A stretch of 22,260 bases of DNA, from NCBI GenBank assembly GCA_910587085.1, contig CAJUMC010000053.1, positions 1 through 22,260 of the forward strand. Reading direction: 5' to 3'. Below, in pieces: positions 7,735 through 15,242 of the stretch (positions are counted from its first letter, which is position 1; each line of letters starts with the position of its first letter). The DNA comes from an uncultured Lachnospiraceae bacterium (lineage in GTDB: Bacteria > Bacillota > Clostridia > Lachnospirales > Lachnospiraceae). The position numbers and the translations under genes are program-made. Under the pieces are notes generated by a model, which saw only the letters and a list, made by a program, of their open reading frames with translations, did not search any database and was not told the origin of the DNA.

Positions 7735-9752
7735 GCCTCCGGTGAACCATCACCGCCCGTTCCGGCTGTTTCTTTCGTTTGCGACGGATTCCATCCATCC
7801 GCTCCGGCCTGATCAGACGCTTCCGAGCCCGGCGCCGTCTTCTCCTCCAGAGCATTCTCTTCCTCGGACAGGCCCTTTACCTCACGGAAAATTTTCATAA
7901 ATTCCTTTCCGGTAATGGTTTCTTTCTCGATCAGGAACTCCGCCAGCTGATCAAGCACGCTGCGGTTTTCCATCAGAAGAACACGCGCACCTTCGTAGCT
8001 TTTTTTCAGCAGCTCCATAATTTCCTTGTCGATCTCCGCCGCGGTTTCGTCGGCGCAGTTGAGCACCGGCCTTCCGTCAAGATAACGGTTCTCAACCGAT
8101 TCCAGGCCGATCAGGCCGAATTTTTCGGACATGCCGTACTGCGTGACCATTGCGCGGGCAAGCGAAGTCGCCTTCTCAATATCGTTGGCTGCACCGGTCG
8201 TAACGGAACCGAAAACGATTTCTTCCGCAGCGCGCCCGCCGAGCAGCATCTTCAGCCGGGCGAGCAGCTCGTCCCGGCTCATCAGATATTTCTCCTCCTC
8301 CGGCACCTGAAGCACATAGCCGAGGGAACCCATCGTTCTTGGGACGATCGTAATTTTCTGTACCGGCTCCGCCTTTTTTTCAAGCGCTGTTACAAGCGCA
8401 TGCCCAACCTCATGGTATGCCACAATTTTTTTCTCTTCTATGCCGAGAATGCGATCTTTCTTTTCCTTTCCCGCGATCACAACCTCTACGGATTCAAACA
8501 GATCCTCCTGCGTGACAACGGTTCTTCCCTCTTTGACGGCCAGGATCGCCGCCTCGTTGATCATATTGGCAAGATCGGAGCCGACGGCCCCGGACGTCGC
8601 CAGCGCAATAGCCTCCAGGTCAACAGAATCGTGCATCAGCACATTTTTCGAATGAACCTTCAGCACCTCCAGGCGCCCTTTCAAATCCGGTTTATCCACA
8701 ATAATCCGGCGGTCAAAGCGTCCCGGACGCAGAAGCGCCTTGTCCAGCACCTCCGGCCGGTTGGTCGCCGCCAGAATCACGATACCCTTCGACGTGTCAA
8801 AGCCGTCCATCTCCGAAAGCAGCTGATTGAGCGTCTGCTCGCGCTCGTCGTTTCCGCCGCCGTAATGGGAATCGCGGCTCTTTCCGATGGCATCAATCTC
8901 GTCAATAAAGACAATGCACGGGGCCTGGCTCTGCGCCTGCTTAAACAGATCCCGCACGCGCGAGGCGCCGACACCGACAAACATTTCCACAAAATCCGAG
9001 CCCGAGAGCGAGAAAAACGGTACCTTTGCCTCGCCGGCCACCGCCTTGGCAAGCAGCGTTTTTCCGGTTCCCGGAGGTCCTACCAGCAGGGCTCCCTTCG
9101 GAAGCTTTGCTCCGATTCTTGTATATTTCCCCGGATTATGGAGGAAATCCACCAGCTCAGTTACAGACTCTTTTGCCTCCTCCTGACCGGCTACATCCTT
9201 AAAGGTAACTCCCGTCTCCTTCTCCACATAGACCTTGGCGTTGCTTTTTCCGACGCTGCCCATCATGCCCCCGTTTTTCGTCAGCATGCGGAACAGGAAA
9301 ATCATCACGACATAAATCAGGACAAAGGGCAGCACATAGGAAAGAATAATGTCGAGGATTGTCACGCTCTTGTCCGTGTAGGTCGCGGAATACCGTATTC
9401 CCGCCTCCTCGCAGCGCCGCTGCAGCTCTGTGTCATACGGGAAATACCCGGTATAATAATAGACGCCCTCCTGGTAATCCAGATTGGATTTTGACGGCGT
9501 GATCAGGATGCGCTGCTTATCCGGCTGCACCTCAATCTGATCAATCCTTCCCTGATTCAGCATGCCCACAAACTCGCCGTAGGTGATCTGCCTCAGAGAG
9601 CCCGCCTCCAGCTGCTTCGTCATGTATGAAAACACGCAGAGGATGAAAAGTGCCGCAACAAGGCAGATCACCCAGCCGAAACGGTTGTTTCTTTTTCTGT
9701 TATCCTGATTATTGTTGGAATTATTATTCTGGCTATTATTCTGATTATCCAT
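7701..9752 (-). CDS. ftsH: ATP-dependent zinc metalloprotease FtsH
   Basis: FtsH is a membrane-anchored AAA+ protease that extracts and degrades damaged membrane and regulatory proteins as a hexamer. The 683 residues start with an Asn/Gln-rich stretch (2-24), then a transmembrane segment (about 27-45), an extracytoplasmic domain, and a second transmembrane segment (about 133-155). The AAA module has Walker A GPPGTGKT (225-232), Walker B VFIDEID (281-287) and the second region of homology ATNRPEVLDKALLRPGRFDR (329-348). The protease has the zinc motif HEVGH (447-451) and the third ligand in AANDIEKAT (D524). HEVGH instead of the commoner HEAGH keeps all ligands. The last ~65 residues are an acidic Ala/Gly/Ser-rich tail extending into a 49-bp repeat. 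ATG 9752 has AAGGAG 6 bp upstream and a promoter at 9815-9843. Confidence 0.98.
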   Translation of the reverse strand: MDNQNNSQNNNSNNNQDNRKRNNRFGWVICLVAALFILCVFSYMTKQLEAGSLRQITYGEFVGMLNQGRIDQIEVQPDKQRILITPSKSNLDYQEGVYYYTGYFPYDTELQRRCEEAGIRYSATYTDKSVTILDIILSYVLPFVLIYVVMIFLFRMLTKNGGMMGSVGKSNAKVYVEKETGVTFKDVAGQEEAKESVTELVDFLHNPGKYTRIGAKLPKGALLVGPPGTGKTLLAKAVAGEAKVPFFSLSGSDFVEMFVGVGASRVRDLFKQAQSQAPCIVFIDEIDAIGKSRDSHYGGGNDEREQTLNQLLSEMDGFDTSKGIVILAATNRPEVLDKALLRPGRFDRRIIVDKPDLKGRLEVLKVHSKNVLMHDSVDLEAIALATSGAVGSDLANMINEAAILAVKEGRTVVTQEDLFESVEVVIAGKEKKDRILGIEEKKIVAYHEVGHALVTALEKKAEPVQKITIVPRTMGSLGYVLQVPEEEKYLMSRDELLARLKMLLGGRAAEEIVFGSVTTGAANDIEKATSLARAMVTQYGMSEKFGLIGLESVENRYLDGRPVLNCADETAAEIDKEIMELLKKSYEGARVLLMENRSVLDQLAEFLIEKETITGKEFMKIFREVKGLSEEENALEEKTAPGSEASDQAGADGWNPSQTKETAGTGGDGSPEASGAAGADSVG

Positions 9753-9814
9753 CGGGACTCCTTTTTCGTAAGACCGCTAAAATCCGCAAGCCCTTTTTCA
9801 ACACTTTAGCTTCC

Positions 9815-9843
9815 ATTATAATAGCAGACATTTTATAAATCAA
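9815..9843 (-). promoter_or_regulatory. Sigma-A promoter of ftsH
   Basis: On the minus strand TTGATT (9838-9843) and TATAAT (9815-9820) are separated by exactly 17 bp. The start site would fall near 9808, giving a leader of about 55 nt. ftsH, and possibly uvrC, dnaE and pfkA after it, could be transcribed from here. Confidence 0.8.
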
Positions 9844-10065
9844 GAATTTCGGCAGAAATTCATTTATTTTTCATATTACCATATTTATTACCGTATTTTT
9901 TACATGATATTTTCAAAAATACAGCGGGATTTTCACGGCACACTTTTCTTTCAGTATACCCCCGGAACTCAAATTTCATTCCGTTTTGTCCCCTGTCAAA
10001 TGCAATCTGCTTCTGCCTCCGCCGTGGCTGACAGCCAAATTCCGCCCCATATTCCGCTCCGATAC
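9844..10065. other. Non-coding gap between hemerythrin and ftsH
   Basis: The stretch between the ftsH promoter and the hemerythrin terminator is AT-rich up to about 9990. I see no gene in it. The short plus-strand frames lack ribosome binding sites and recognisable domains. Confidence 0.6.
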
Positions 10066-10099
10066 AAAAATCCCGCAGCCTCCTCGGCTGCGGGATTTT
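10066..10099 (-). terminator. Intrinsic terminator of the hemerythrin gene
   Basis: A GC-rich stem (10066-10080 against 10086-10099, 5-nt loop) lies about 40 bp past the hemerythrin stop. On the minus strand it ends in a T5 run. On the plus strand T-rich sequence also follows, so it could work in both directions. Confidence 0.85.
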
Positions 10100-10139
10100 C
10101 GCTTTTTATTTGATCCTTGCGTTCGGCCACAGTCTCAGC

Positions 10140-10541
10140 CTACGCCTGATTTAAAAATGCGCCGAACTTTTTATCCTCCGTACTGATATGCGAAATCAGA
10201 ACGCCGATATGCTGGTTCAGCTTTCCAAGCTCCGCAATGGTCGGGCCGGTCTCCGAAATACCGGATGTAATCTCCTGCAGCGTTTTCCTGTAATTTTCAT
10301 GAAATTCCCTGTGTGCCGGAAATCCTGGATAACCGCTCTGTTGCTGAAGCCGCTCCTCATGCGAAAAATGCTGAAACACATAATTGTTTAAGAATTTTAT
10401 TGTTTCTTCCATGGCAGCGCGCCCTCTGCCCTCGCTGCAGGCATCCAGCAGCTTGTTTACTGCCTCAAGTAGCTCTTTATGCTCCTTGTCGATGATTGCA
10501 TTCCCCGTCTCCAGTTTCTTCGTAAATTCGTACCTGCCCAT
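10140..10541 (-). CDS. Bacteriohemerythrin (hemerythrin-like O2/iron-binding protein)
   Basis: This is a small cytosolic four-helix-bundle protein that binds O2 at a non-heme di-iron site; in anaerobes it is thought to sense, store or scavenge oxygen. All seven expected ligands are present in 133 residues: H21 (IIDKEH), H58 and E62 (QHFSHEE), H77 and H81 (HREFH), H118 and D123 (HISTED). The spacing matches single-domain bacteriohemerythrins. The frame is open from 10604, but ATG 10541 is the start. It has AAGGAGG about 8 bp upstream, and the promoter at 10576-10604 lies across the longer extension, which would therefore not be transcribed. It appears monocistronic, between its own promoter and a terminator. 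There is no fused signalling domain. The exact physiological role cannot be read from sequence. Confidence 0.95.
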   Translation of the reverse strand: MGRYEFTKKLETGNAIIDKEHKELLEAVNKLLDACSEGRGRAAMEETIKFLNNYVFQHFSHEERLQQQSGYPGFPAHREFHENYRKTLQEITSGISETGPTIAELGKLNQHIGVLISHISTEDKKFGAFLNQA

Positions 10542-10575
10542 TGACAGTATCCTCCTTTTTTGCATTTGCGATACC

Positions 10576-10604
10576 ATTATAGCGCAGCGTCCGGTGAAAT
10601 TCAA
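10576..10604 (-). promoter_or_regulatory. Sigma-A promoter of the hemerythrin gene
   Basis: TTGAAT (10599-10604) and a perfect TATAAT (10576-10581) are separated by 17 bp on the minus strand. The start of transcription would be near 10569, about 28 nt before the ATG at 10541. Confidence 0.85.
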
Positions 10605-10612
10605 TCCCTCAT

Positions 10613-10646
10613 AAAAAGAACGTCCGGCCCTGATTACAGGCCAGAC
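10613..10646 (-). terminator. Intrinsic terminator of the LRR gene pair
   Basis: An 8-bp stem (10622-10629 against 10639-10646, one G-U pair) is followed on the minus strand by a T-rich tract (10613-10619). It lies 60-95 bp past the stop of the Ig-like/LRR gene and immediately before the hemerythrin promoter. Confidence 0.75.
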
Positions 10647-10706
10647 ACCCTTCCGGCGGCTGCAATTTATTCCTGCAGCTGCATTCTATTTATTTATGTT
10701 CCCGAA

Positions 10707-12137
10707 TTAATAGGTCGAATATGGCACCTCATAATCCACCGCATACTCCCATGCAACAGAATTCTTCTTTACCTTCATCTTGAAGCTCTCGCTGCAGTTA
10801 TCGAACACGCCGCTGCCCATATCCTCCACAGAGGACGGCACAGTCGCACTCTTTAAAGCCTCGCAGCCGTCGAACGCACTGCTTCCGAGATAGTTGAGCG
10901 TACTCGGCAGCGAAACCTGCGTCAGCTTTATACATCCCTCAAACGCATAATCCTCCAGCGTTTTCAGTCCCGACTTAAAGGTGACGGAGGTAAGCCCCTC
11001 GCAGTATCCGAACGCATCCATGTCGATCAGCGTCACCGTGGACGGAATCGTAACCGAGCCAAGCGAGATGCATTCGTAAAACGCCTCCGAACCGATTTCC
11101 TTTACCGCCTTGCCGAACGTTACGGTTTTCAGCGCGCTGCACCCGTAGAAGGCGCCGGCCGGAATCGCGGTAATACCGTCCGGAATAATAATGGATGTCA
11201 GTGCCTCGCAGCCCTCAAACGCATTCTCGCCGAGGTAGGTGAGGCCCGTCGGAAGCGCAACGCTCTTCAGCTCGCTGCACAGGCCGAATGCACTGTCCCC
11301 GATGCTCTTCACCGTGGCCGGAATCCGCACGGACTTCATATCGGAAAGCCCCTCGAATGCACTGTCCCCGATCGCCGTAACTTTGTACTTGCCGATCATA
11401 TTCGGGATCGCAAGGGATGTGACGGAATAATCGTAAACACCGGTAATAATGGCCTGACCATCCTCAACATCATACTCGAACAGCTCATCCTCCGGAAGCT
11501 CCTCTTCCTCCTCCGGCGGATCGTTCACTGTAACGGTAACCGCGTGAGATTTTCCGCTGACCGTATCCTTGAATGTTACCTTGACGGTACCGGCCTTCTT
11601 CGCCGTAAGCACGCGCGTTTTTACATCAAATGCGGCAACGGTTTTGTCGGATAGCGTCCAGGTAACCGACGTCTTCTTCAGGCCGTAGGTTCCCGCCGTA
11701 AGTTTTGCCGTCTCTCCGACCGTCATCGTGGATGGCGCCTTCGTGATCTTTACGTAAGGATTGCTGACCGTAACAGCAATCGTTCCGGTATAGGTATTTT
11801 TCGCCCGCTTGATCGTAACGGTCACATTCGCTTTCCCGACCTTTACCGGCTTGATCACACCGGAAGCCGTAACCTTCGCCACCGCAGCGTCCGCACTTTT
11901 ATATGTGACGGTATCGCTCTCCGCAAGATTCTTAATGACAATCTTGTAGTTATCCCCTCCGATATACAGCGTCTTGCTCTTCACCGAAACAGCGGGCTCC
12001 GCAGCAGCTGCCGCCGCCTGCAGCGCTGCCGCAGGCATGCTTTCTGCGAACATAGCAGCAGCAAACATGAATATCAGCAGAAATGCCGCAAGCCTTTTCC
12101 TTCCTCTGTTACCTGCACACTTGCCTTCCATCTTCAT
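10707..12137 (-). CDS. Secreted protein with Ig-like (BIG2) domains and BspA-type leucine-rich repeats
   Basis: The 476 residues begin with a basic stretch and a hydrophobic core (about 15-38) typical of a Sec signal peptide. Two bacterial Ig-like (BIG2-type) segments follow at about 50-125 and 128-205, recognisable from repeated 'T..AGTVKVTF' strand patterns. A Pro/Glu-rich acidic linker (about 208-222) leads to a run of ~23-residue BspA-type (LRR_5) repeats from about 240 to 450, each of the form 'IGdsAF.gC..LksV.iP..l..'. No LPXTG sorting signal, lipobox or extra transmembrane segment was seen, so it is probably released or loosely attached. ATG 12137 has AGGAGG 6 bp upstream. The gene starts 31 bp after its LRR neighbour, suggesting one operon. 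Such proteins are usually surface adhesins or binding proteins; the ligand cannot be inferred. Confidence 0.88.
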   Translation of the reverse strand: MKMEGKCAGNRGRKRLAAFLLIFMFAAAMFAESMPAAALQAAAAAAEPAVSVKSKTLYIGGDNYKIVIKNLAESDTVTYKSADAAVAKVTASGVIKPVKVGKANVTVTIKRAKNTYTGTIAVTVSNPYVKITKAPSTMTVGETAKLTAGTYGLKKTSVTWTLSDKTVAAFDVKTRVLTAKKAGTVKVTFKDTVSGKSHAVTVTVNDPPEEEEELPEDELFEYDVEDGQAIITGVYDYSVTSLAIPNMIGKYKVTAIGDSAFEGLSDMKSVRIPATVKSIGDSAFGLCSELKSVALPTGLTYLGENAFEGCEALTSIIIPDGITAIPAGAFYGCSALKTVTFGKAVKEIGSEAFYECISLGSVTIPSTVTLIDMDAFGYCEGLTSVTFKSGLKTLEDYAFEGCIKLTQVSLPSTLNYLGSSAFDGCEALKSATVPSSVEDMGSGVFDNCSESFKMKVKKNSVAWEYAVDYEVPYSTY

Positions 12138-12168
12138 TGCAACCTCCTTCTGCGCATATCCGCGCCCT

Positions 12169-13245
12169 CTACTTCAGCTTCTCCACAACAAACGGATGTC
12201 CTTCCAGCGCAGCTTCGTAATATTCTGCCGAAGCTTCCTTCACATATACCGTCTCCAGATCATCGCAGTAGTTGAAAATATCCTCTCCCAGCGACACCTG
12301 ATTTTCCGGCATGGTGATCTGTACCAGTCCCGCGCTGTAAAATGCCTGATCACCGATGTAGACAAGGCTCTCCGGAAGTTTTATATCCTTCAGGGATTCG
12401 CAGCTCCAGAACGCCTCCTGCTCAATCACCGTCATGCCCTCGGACAGCACAACCTCGGACAGCGCATAACAGTTTGTAAACATTCCGTATGAAACGCTTT
12501 TCAGCGATGACGGCAGCTCAATCCTCTTCATATCCGTGCAGTCGAAAAACACATTGTCTCCGACGCTTTCCAGCCCCTCCGGCAGACGGATATTCACCAG
12601 TGCATAGCAGCTGCAGAATGCTTCACTGCCGATCGACCTCAGCCCGTCGGGCAGCATCACATCGGTAAGTGCCTCACAGCTCTCGAAGGTATTGTCGCCG
12701 ATGCTGCTCAGCCCGCCGGAAAAAGAGAGCTCCCGGAGCTCGTAGCAGCCCTGAAACGCTGCGTCCCCGATCCGCTCGACATTCTTCCCGAAGCTGACCT
12801 TCGTCAGTTCATAGCAATAAGAAAACGCTTCATCCCCGATGGCGGTCACACGGTAACTCTTCCCGCCGTAAGCAAGCTCATCCGGAAAATCAATTTCAGC
12901 AAGCTCAAGATCATAATAATCAACCGCTGAAGCGGTATCATCGCCGGTAATCTCGTAATAAATCCCCCGGTACATCAGCTGTTCCGTGACGGAATCCAGT
13001 ACGACCTCCCGCTCCGCGCGATCCTCGTCGGATTCATCCTCACCTACATCGTCCGTTCCGCCCCCCGGCGGAGCTTCGCTTGGCTCAGGCGCGAGCTCCG
13101 TAGGCCGGGCGCTGCCCGGATCCGCCGAACCGGTCGGACTGGCAGGCTCCTGCTCATTCTGCCTCTCGCCGCAGGCGGCAAGCAGAAGCATTGCGGCAGC
13201 CGCAGCCGCGAACACTCCCTTTCTCATGAGTTTATTATAAATCAT
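12169..13245 (-). CDS. BspA-type leucine-rich-repeat lipoprotein
   Basis: The 358 residues start with a lipoprotein signal: a basic N-terminus, a hydrophobic stretch and the lipobox LLAAC ending in Cys25. A Pro/Ser/Glu/Asp-rich, probably unstructured spacer follows (about 26-85), which would hold the repeats away from the membrane. From about residue 125 on there are BspA-type (LRR_5) repeats of ~23 residues, with the signature 'IGDeAF..CyeL..v.lP.gl..'. ATG 13245 is preceded by AAGGGG at a spacing of 9; a second ATG seven codons in lacks an RBS. It is the first gene of a two-gene unit with the Ig-like/LRR protein, and the two repeat regions are clearly related. It is likely surface-exposed and membrane-anchored. 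The partner is unknown. Confidence 0.9.
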   Translation of the reverse strand: MIYNKLMRKGVFAAAAAAMLLLAACGERQNEQEPASPTGSADPGSARPTELAPEPSEAPPGGGTDDVGEDESDEDRAEREVVLDSVTEQLMYRGIYYEITGDDTASAVDYYDLELAEIDFPDELAYGGKSYRVTAIGDEAFSYCYELTKVSFGKNVERIGDAAFQGCYELRELSFSGGLSSIGDNTFESCEALTDVMLPDGLRSIGSEAFCSCYALVNIRLPEGLESVGDNVFFDCTDMKRIELPSSLKSVSYGMFTNCYALSEVVLSEGMTVIEQEAFWSCESLKDIKLPESLVYIGDQAFYSAGLVQITMPENQVSLGEDIFNYCDDLETVYVKEASAEYYEAALEGHPFVVEKLK

Positions 13246-13267
13246 CCTGAATTACCCCTTTCCTTCT

Positions 13268-13287
13268 GCCGCAGACAATTCTGCGGC
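13268..13287 (-). other. Hairpin in the leader of the LRR lipoprotein gene
   Basis: A perfect 8-bp stem with a 4-nt loop (13268-13275 against 13280-13287) lies about 10 bp before the RBS of the lipoprotein gene. No T run follows. It could influence translation or message stability. Confidence 0.5.
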
Positions 13288-13310
13288 GCCATACCGGACA
13301 CCGTCGAACC

Positions 13311-13355
13311 TGGATTTCCGGGGCTTCGCGCTGCCCGTCCGCACCCGGAAATCCA
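13311..13355. repeat. Perfect 12-bp inverted repeat upstream of the LRR pair
   Basis: TGGATTTCCGGG (13311-13322) and its exact complement (13344-13355) flank a 21-nt loop. Neither side is followed by a T run, so termination is unlikely. A TATAAT-like -10 element on the minus strand lies just upstream, at about 13366-13371, but I found no good -35. The repeat could therefore sit at the start of the LRR transcript as an RNA structure or as a binding site for a dimeric regulator. Confidence 0.5.
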
Positions 13356-13400
13356 CTTTCTCGATTATATATCGGCAGGAAGGGGCAAATCCTTTAGCCC

Positions 13401-14726
13401 CTACGGGGTGAGTCTGTGAATATCTCTTGGGAACAGGGCTGCCTGACGCACATTCTCCATTCCCAGAAGCCTGGCGGTAAGCCGCTCAAGCCCCAGACCA
13501 AGGCCTCCGTGCGGCGGGGCTCCGTACCGGTGCAGCATCAGATACGATTCAAAGTCTTCCGGATTCATGCCGCGCCGCTCCATTTTTTCAATCTGCTGTG
13601 CGCAATTATGGATTCGCTGCCCGCCCGTCGTCACCTCAAGACCGCGGAAAAGCAGGTCGAAGCTTTCCGTTACCTCCGGATTTCCCGGCGTATCCATCGC
13701 GTAAAATGGTCTTTTCGCAGAAGGATAGTGCGTGACAAACACAAATTCCGATCCGGTTTCCTTTTGAATCAGTTCGCACAAAAGGCGCTCCTCCTCCGGC
13801 TCAAAATCCTCGTAATCCGAGATTGTACGGCGATATTTGGCCGCAATCCTCTCCTTGGCTTCATGGAATCTCACCGCCGGAATACGGTCGATTTTCGGCA
13901 GACGGACATCCCGGAGTGCCAGCTCCTCTGCGGCGTTCTGTTCCAGATATTCCATCGCAAAGCGCAGCATGCCCGTTTCCATTTCCATAATTTCCTCAAA
14001 ACCGGAAATATAGCCCATTTCAAAATCGACGCCGGTATACTCGTTCAGATGCCTCGAGGTATCGTGCTTTTCGGCACGGAACACAGGACCAATCTCATAG
14101 ACCCGCTCGAAGACGCCCGTCAGAATCTGCTTATAAAACTGCGGGCTCTGCGCCAGATAGGCCGGACGACCGAAATAATCAAGCCGGAAAATATTGGCGC
14201 CGCCTTCCGCCCCCTCCGAAACAAGCTTCGGCGTATGGGCCTCGACAAAGCCCTGTCCTTCCAGATATTCCCGGAACGCGCGGCACAGGCAGGCCTGCAG
14301 GCGGAACACCGCCCGCTCCCTCTCATTGCGCAGCACCAGCGGCCGGTAATCCAGCATTTTTTCAAAGGAAGTGTTAATCTCCCGGTTTCCGACCGCAAAC
14401 GGCAGTTCCCGGGCCGGTGCGGAGAGTACCCGGACCCGCTTCAGGCGCAGTTCATAGCCTGCTCTTGCCCTCGGTTCCTCTCTCACCACAGCCTCTGCCT
14501 CAATGCAGGTTTCCTCGCACAGAAGCTCCAGCGGAAATTCGGACTCTCTCTCCTCCCACACGCACTGCTCTGTCCCTGCGGACGTCCGGAGCAGAACGAA
14601 CGCAAAGCCGCTCATCTTCCGTATTTTACCCACTGCTCCGTGCAGGCTGACGGTCTGGCCGGCCCTGCTTTTATAGTTCTCTTTTCCGCGGCCCTGCGCC
14701 GCTTCCACAAAATGAAATTCTCCCAT
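13401..14726 (-). CDS. aspS: Aspartate-tRNA(Asp/Asn) ligase, archaeal/eukaryal type (AspS2)
   Basis: This enzyme charges tRNA with aspartate. At 441 aa it lacks the large GAD insertion of bacterial AspRS (~590 aa) and matches the compact archaeal-type enzyme found in some Clostridia. That type is often non-discriminating and makes Asp-tRNA(Asn) for GatCAB to amidate. An OB-fold anticodon domain (about 20-105) is followed by the class II core. Visible are TPKLVSEGAEGGANIF (165-180), QSPQFYKQ (193-200), motif 2 FRAEKHDTSRHLNEYTG (216-232), KRPFYAM (338-344; the RPFY form indicates Asp rather than Asn), GGQRIH and motif 3 GLGLGLERL (408-416). ATG 14726 has AGGAGGC just upstream. The frame is open to 14894, but that extension is not synthetase-like. 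gatCAB is not in this window. A long leader with a putative attenuator precedes it. Confidence 0.94.
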   Translation of the reverse strand: MGEFHFVEAAQGRGKENYKSRAGQTVSLHGAVGKIRKMSGFAFVLLRTSAGTEQCVWEERESEFPLELLCEETCIEAEAVVREEPRARAGYELRLKRVRVLSAPARELPFAVGNREINTSFEKMLDYRPLVLRNERERAVFRLQACLCRAFREYLEGQGFVEAHTPKLVSEGAEGGANIFRLDYFGRPAYLAQSPQFYKQILTGVFERVYEIGPVFRAEKHDTSRHLNEYTGVDFEMGYISGFEEIMEMETGMLRFAMEYLEQNAAEELALRDVRLPKIDRIPAVRFHEAKERIAAKYRRTISDYEDFEPEEERLLCELIQKETGSEFVFVTHYPSAKRPFYAMDTPGNPEVTESFDLLFRGLEVTTGGQRIHNCAQQIEKMERRGMNPEDFESYLMLHRYGAPPHGGLGLGLERLTARLLGMENVRQAALFPRDIHRLTP

Positions 14727-14856
14727 AATTGCCTCCTGTTGGATTGGTAATTTTTGTAAATCTTTCCTGCTGCCGCGATTCCTCGGCGTTTTCACACAGC
14801 AGTTCTGCGCAGAAATACGGATACCAATCAGGACGAACACCGTCTCTGTGTTCCAT
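14671..14856 (-). CDS. Possible 61-aa upstream ORF overlapping the aspS start
   Basis: An ATG at 14856, with a GAGGGTGA-type RBS, opens a 61-codon frame that overlaps the first ~56 bp of aspS in another frame. Its first ~40 residues (MEHRDGVRPDWYPYF...) have an ordinary protein-like composition. I recognise no domain. The part overlapping aspS may simply be a shadow. If translated, it could couple to aspS or act as a regulatory upstream frame. The only support is the RBS and the length. Confidence 0.2.
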   Translation of the reverse strand: MEHRDGVRPDWYPYFCAELLCENAEESRQQERFTKITNPTGGNYGRISFCGSGAGPRKREL

Positions 14857-14908
14857 CCGATCACCCTCTTTCTATGATTGCTTTTCTGATTCAAGCTCTT
14901 TTCTTCAG

Positions 14909-15076
14909 TTTCTTTCTGATTCAGTTTCTTTTCTAAATCCAGATTTCTTTTCTGAATTCAAATTTCTTTTCCGAATCCAAATTTCTTTTCTGAATCCAGA
15001 TTTCTTTTCCGAATCCAGATTTCTTTTCCGAATCCAGATTTCTTTTCTAAATTCAAATTTTTTTCTGATTTCAAAT
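14909..15076. repeat. 19-bp tandem repeat array in the aspS leader
   Basis: Seven contiguous 19-bp units start at 14925, 14944, 14963, 14982, 15001, 15020 and 15039. The consensus is TTTCTTTTCYGAATCCAGA (plus strand), with degenerate units on both sides. There are no spacers, so it is not CRISPR. The unit length is not a multiple of three, and the frames that run through it on both strands are repeat artefacts. In the aspS transcript it would be purine-rich (GGATTCGGAAAAGAAA-like). It lies between the leader terminator and the synthetase gene. It could be a slippage-prone tract, a set of binding sites, or an unstructured spacer. Confidence 0.9.
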
Positions 15077-15093
15077 CTCTGTTCCCTGCACGC

Positions 15094-15130
15094 AAAAAAA
15101 CCACACCGGTATTTTCATACAAGTGTGGTT
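15094..15130 (-). terminator. Intrinsic terminator in the aspS leader
   Basis: The 8-bp perfect stem AACCACAC/GTGTGGTT (15123-15130 and 15099-15106, minus-strand order) has a short inner GTAT/ATAC pairing. On the minus strand it is followed at once by a run of seven or more T (15094-15100). It lies ~370 bp before aspS and ~190 bp after a consensus promoter, so it ends a short leader transcript unless prevented. Its ascending arm can pair instead with 15140-15145. Confidence 0.9.
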
Positions 15131-15139
15131 CGGCTTCAG

Positions 15140-15199
15140 CCACACAGGCACAGCACAAGAAGCGCATGCGCCTGTGTAATTCTCACAGTCACATGCGCT
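15140..15199 (-). promoter_or_regulatory. Alternative hairpins of a putative attenuator
   Basis: On the minus strand, segment 1 (15184-15199) overlaps the end of the leader frame. It pairs with segment 2 (15161-15176) over 16 bp, with one G-U and one mismatch, around a 7-nt loop. Segment 2 can instead pair with segment 3: ACACAGGC at 15170-15177 against GCCTGTGT at 15142-15149. Segment 3 (GTGTGG, 15140-15145) can pair with the terminator's first arm (CCACAC, 15123-15128). The three pairings compete in order: 1:2 frees 3 to block the terminator, whereas 2:3 lets the terminator form. The pairings are visible; the switching is inferred. Confidence 0.6.
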
Positions 15200-15242
15200 G
15201 TCTATCGTCGTCCCTGTCTTTTCTTCCGCAGATATACAGCAT
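15189..15242 (-). CDS. Putative Asp-rich leader peptide of aspS (17 aa)
   Basis: The frame reads MLYICGRKDRDDDRQRM and stop. AGGAGG lies 8 bp before the ATG and the consensus promoter at 15298-15326 gives a ~50-nt 5' UTR. Asp codons are 9, 11, 12 and 13, so four of 17 codons, three of them consecutive, specify the amino acid handled by the downstream synthetase. The last three codons and the stop lie in segment 1 of the hairpin system. With a usual ribosome footprint, a stall at Asp 9 or 11 would leave segment 1 free, whereas termination at the stop would cover it. It is too short for any domain. Arg codons are also frequent (four), so an Arg signal is a weaker alternative. The frame and signals are plain; the regulatory role is inferred. 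Confidence 0.6.
   Translation of the reverse strand: MLYICGRKDRDDDRQRM

Noticed and set aside
7779..9494. 571-codon plus-strand frame opposite ftsH
   Set aside because: Antisense shadow without an RBS or recognisable domain.
13416..14750. 444-codon plus-strand frame opposite aspS
   Set aside because: Antisense shadow of the synthetase gene.
14727..14894. 56-codon N-terminal extension of aspS
   Set aside because: No RBS at 14894 and not synthetase-like; the ATG at 14726 has AGGAGGC and fits the family N-terminus.
14909..15076. CRISPR array
   Set aside because: Units are contiguous with no unique spacers and are only 19 bp long.
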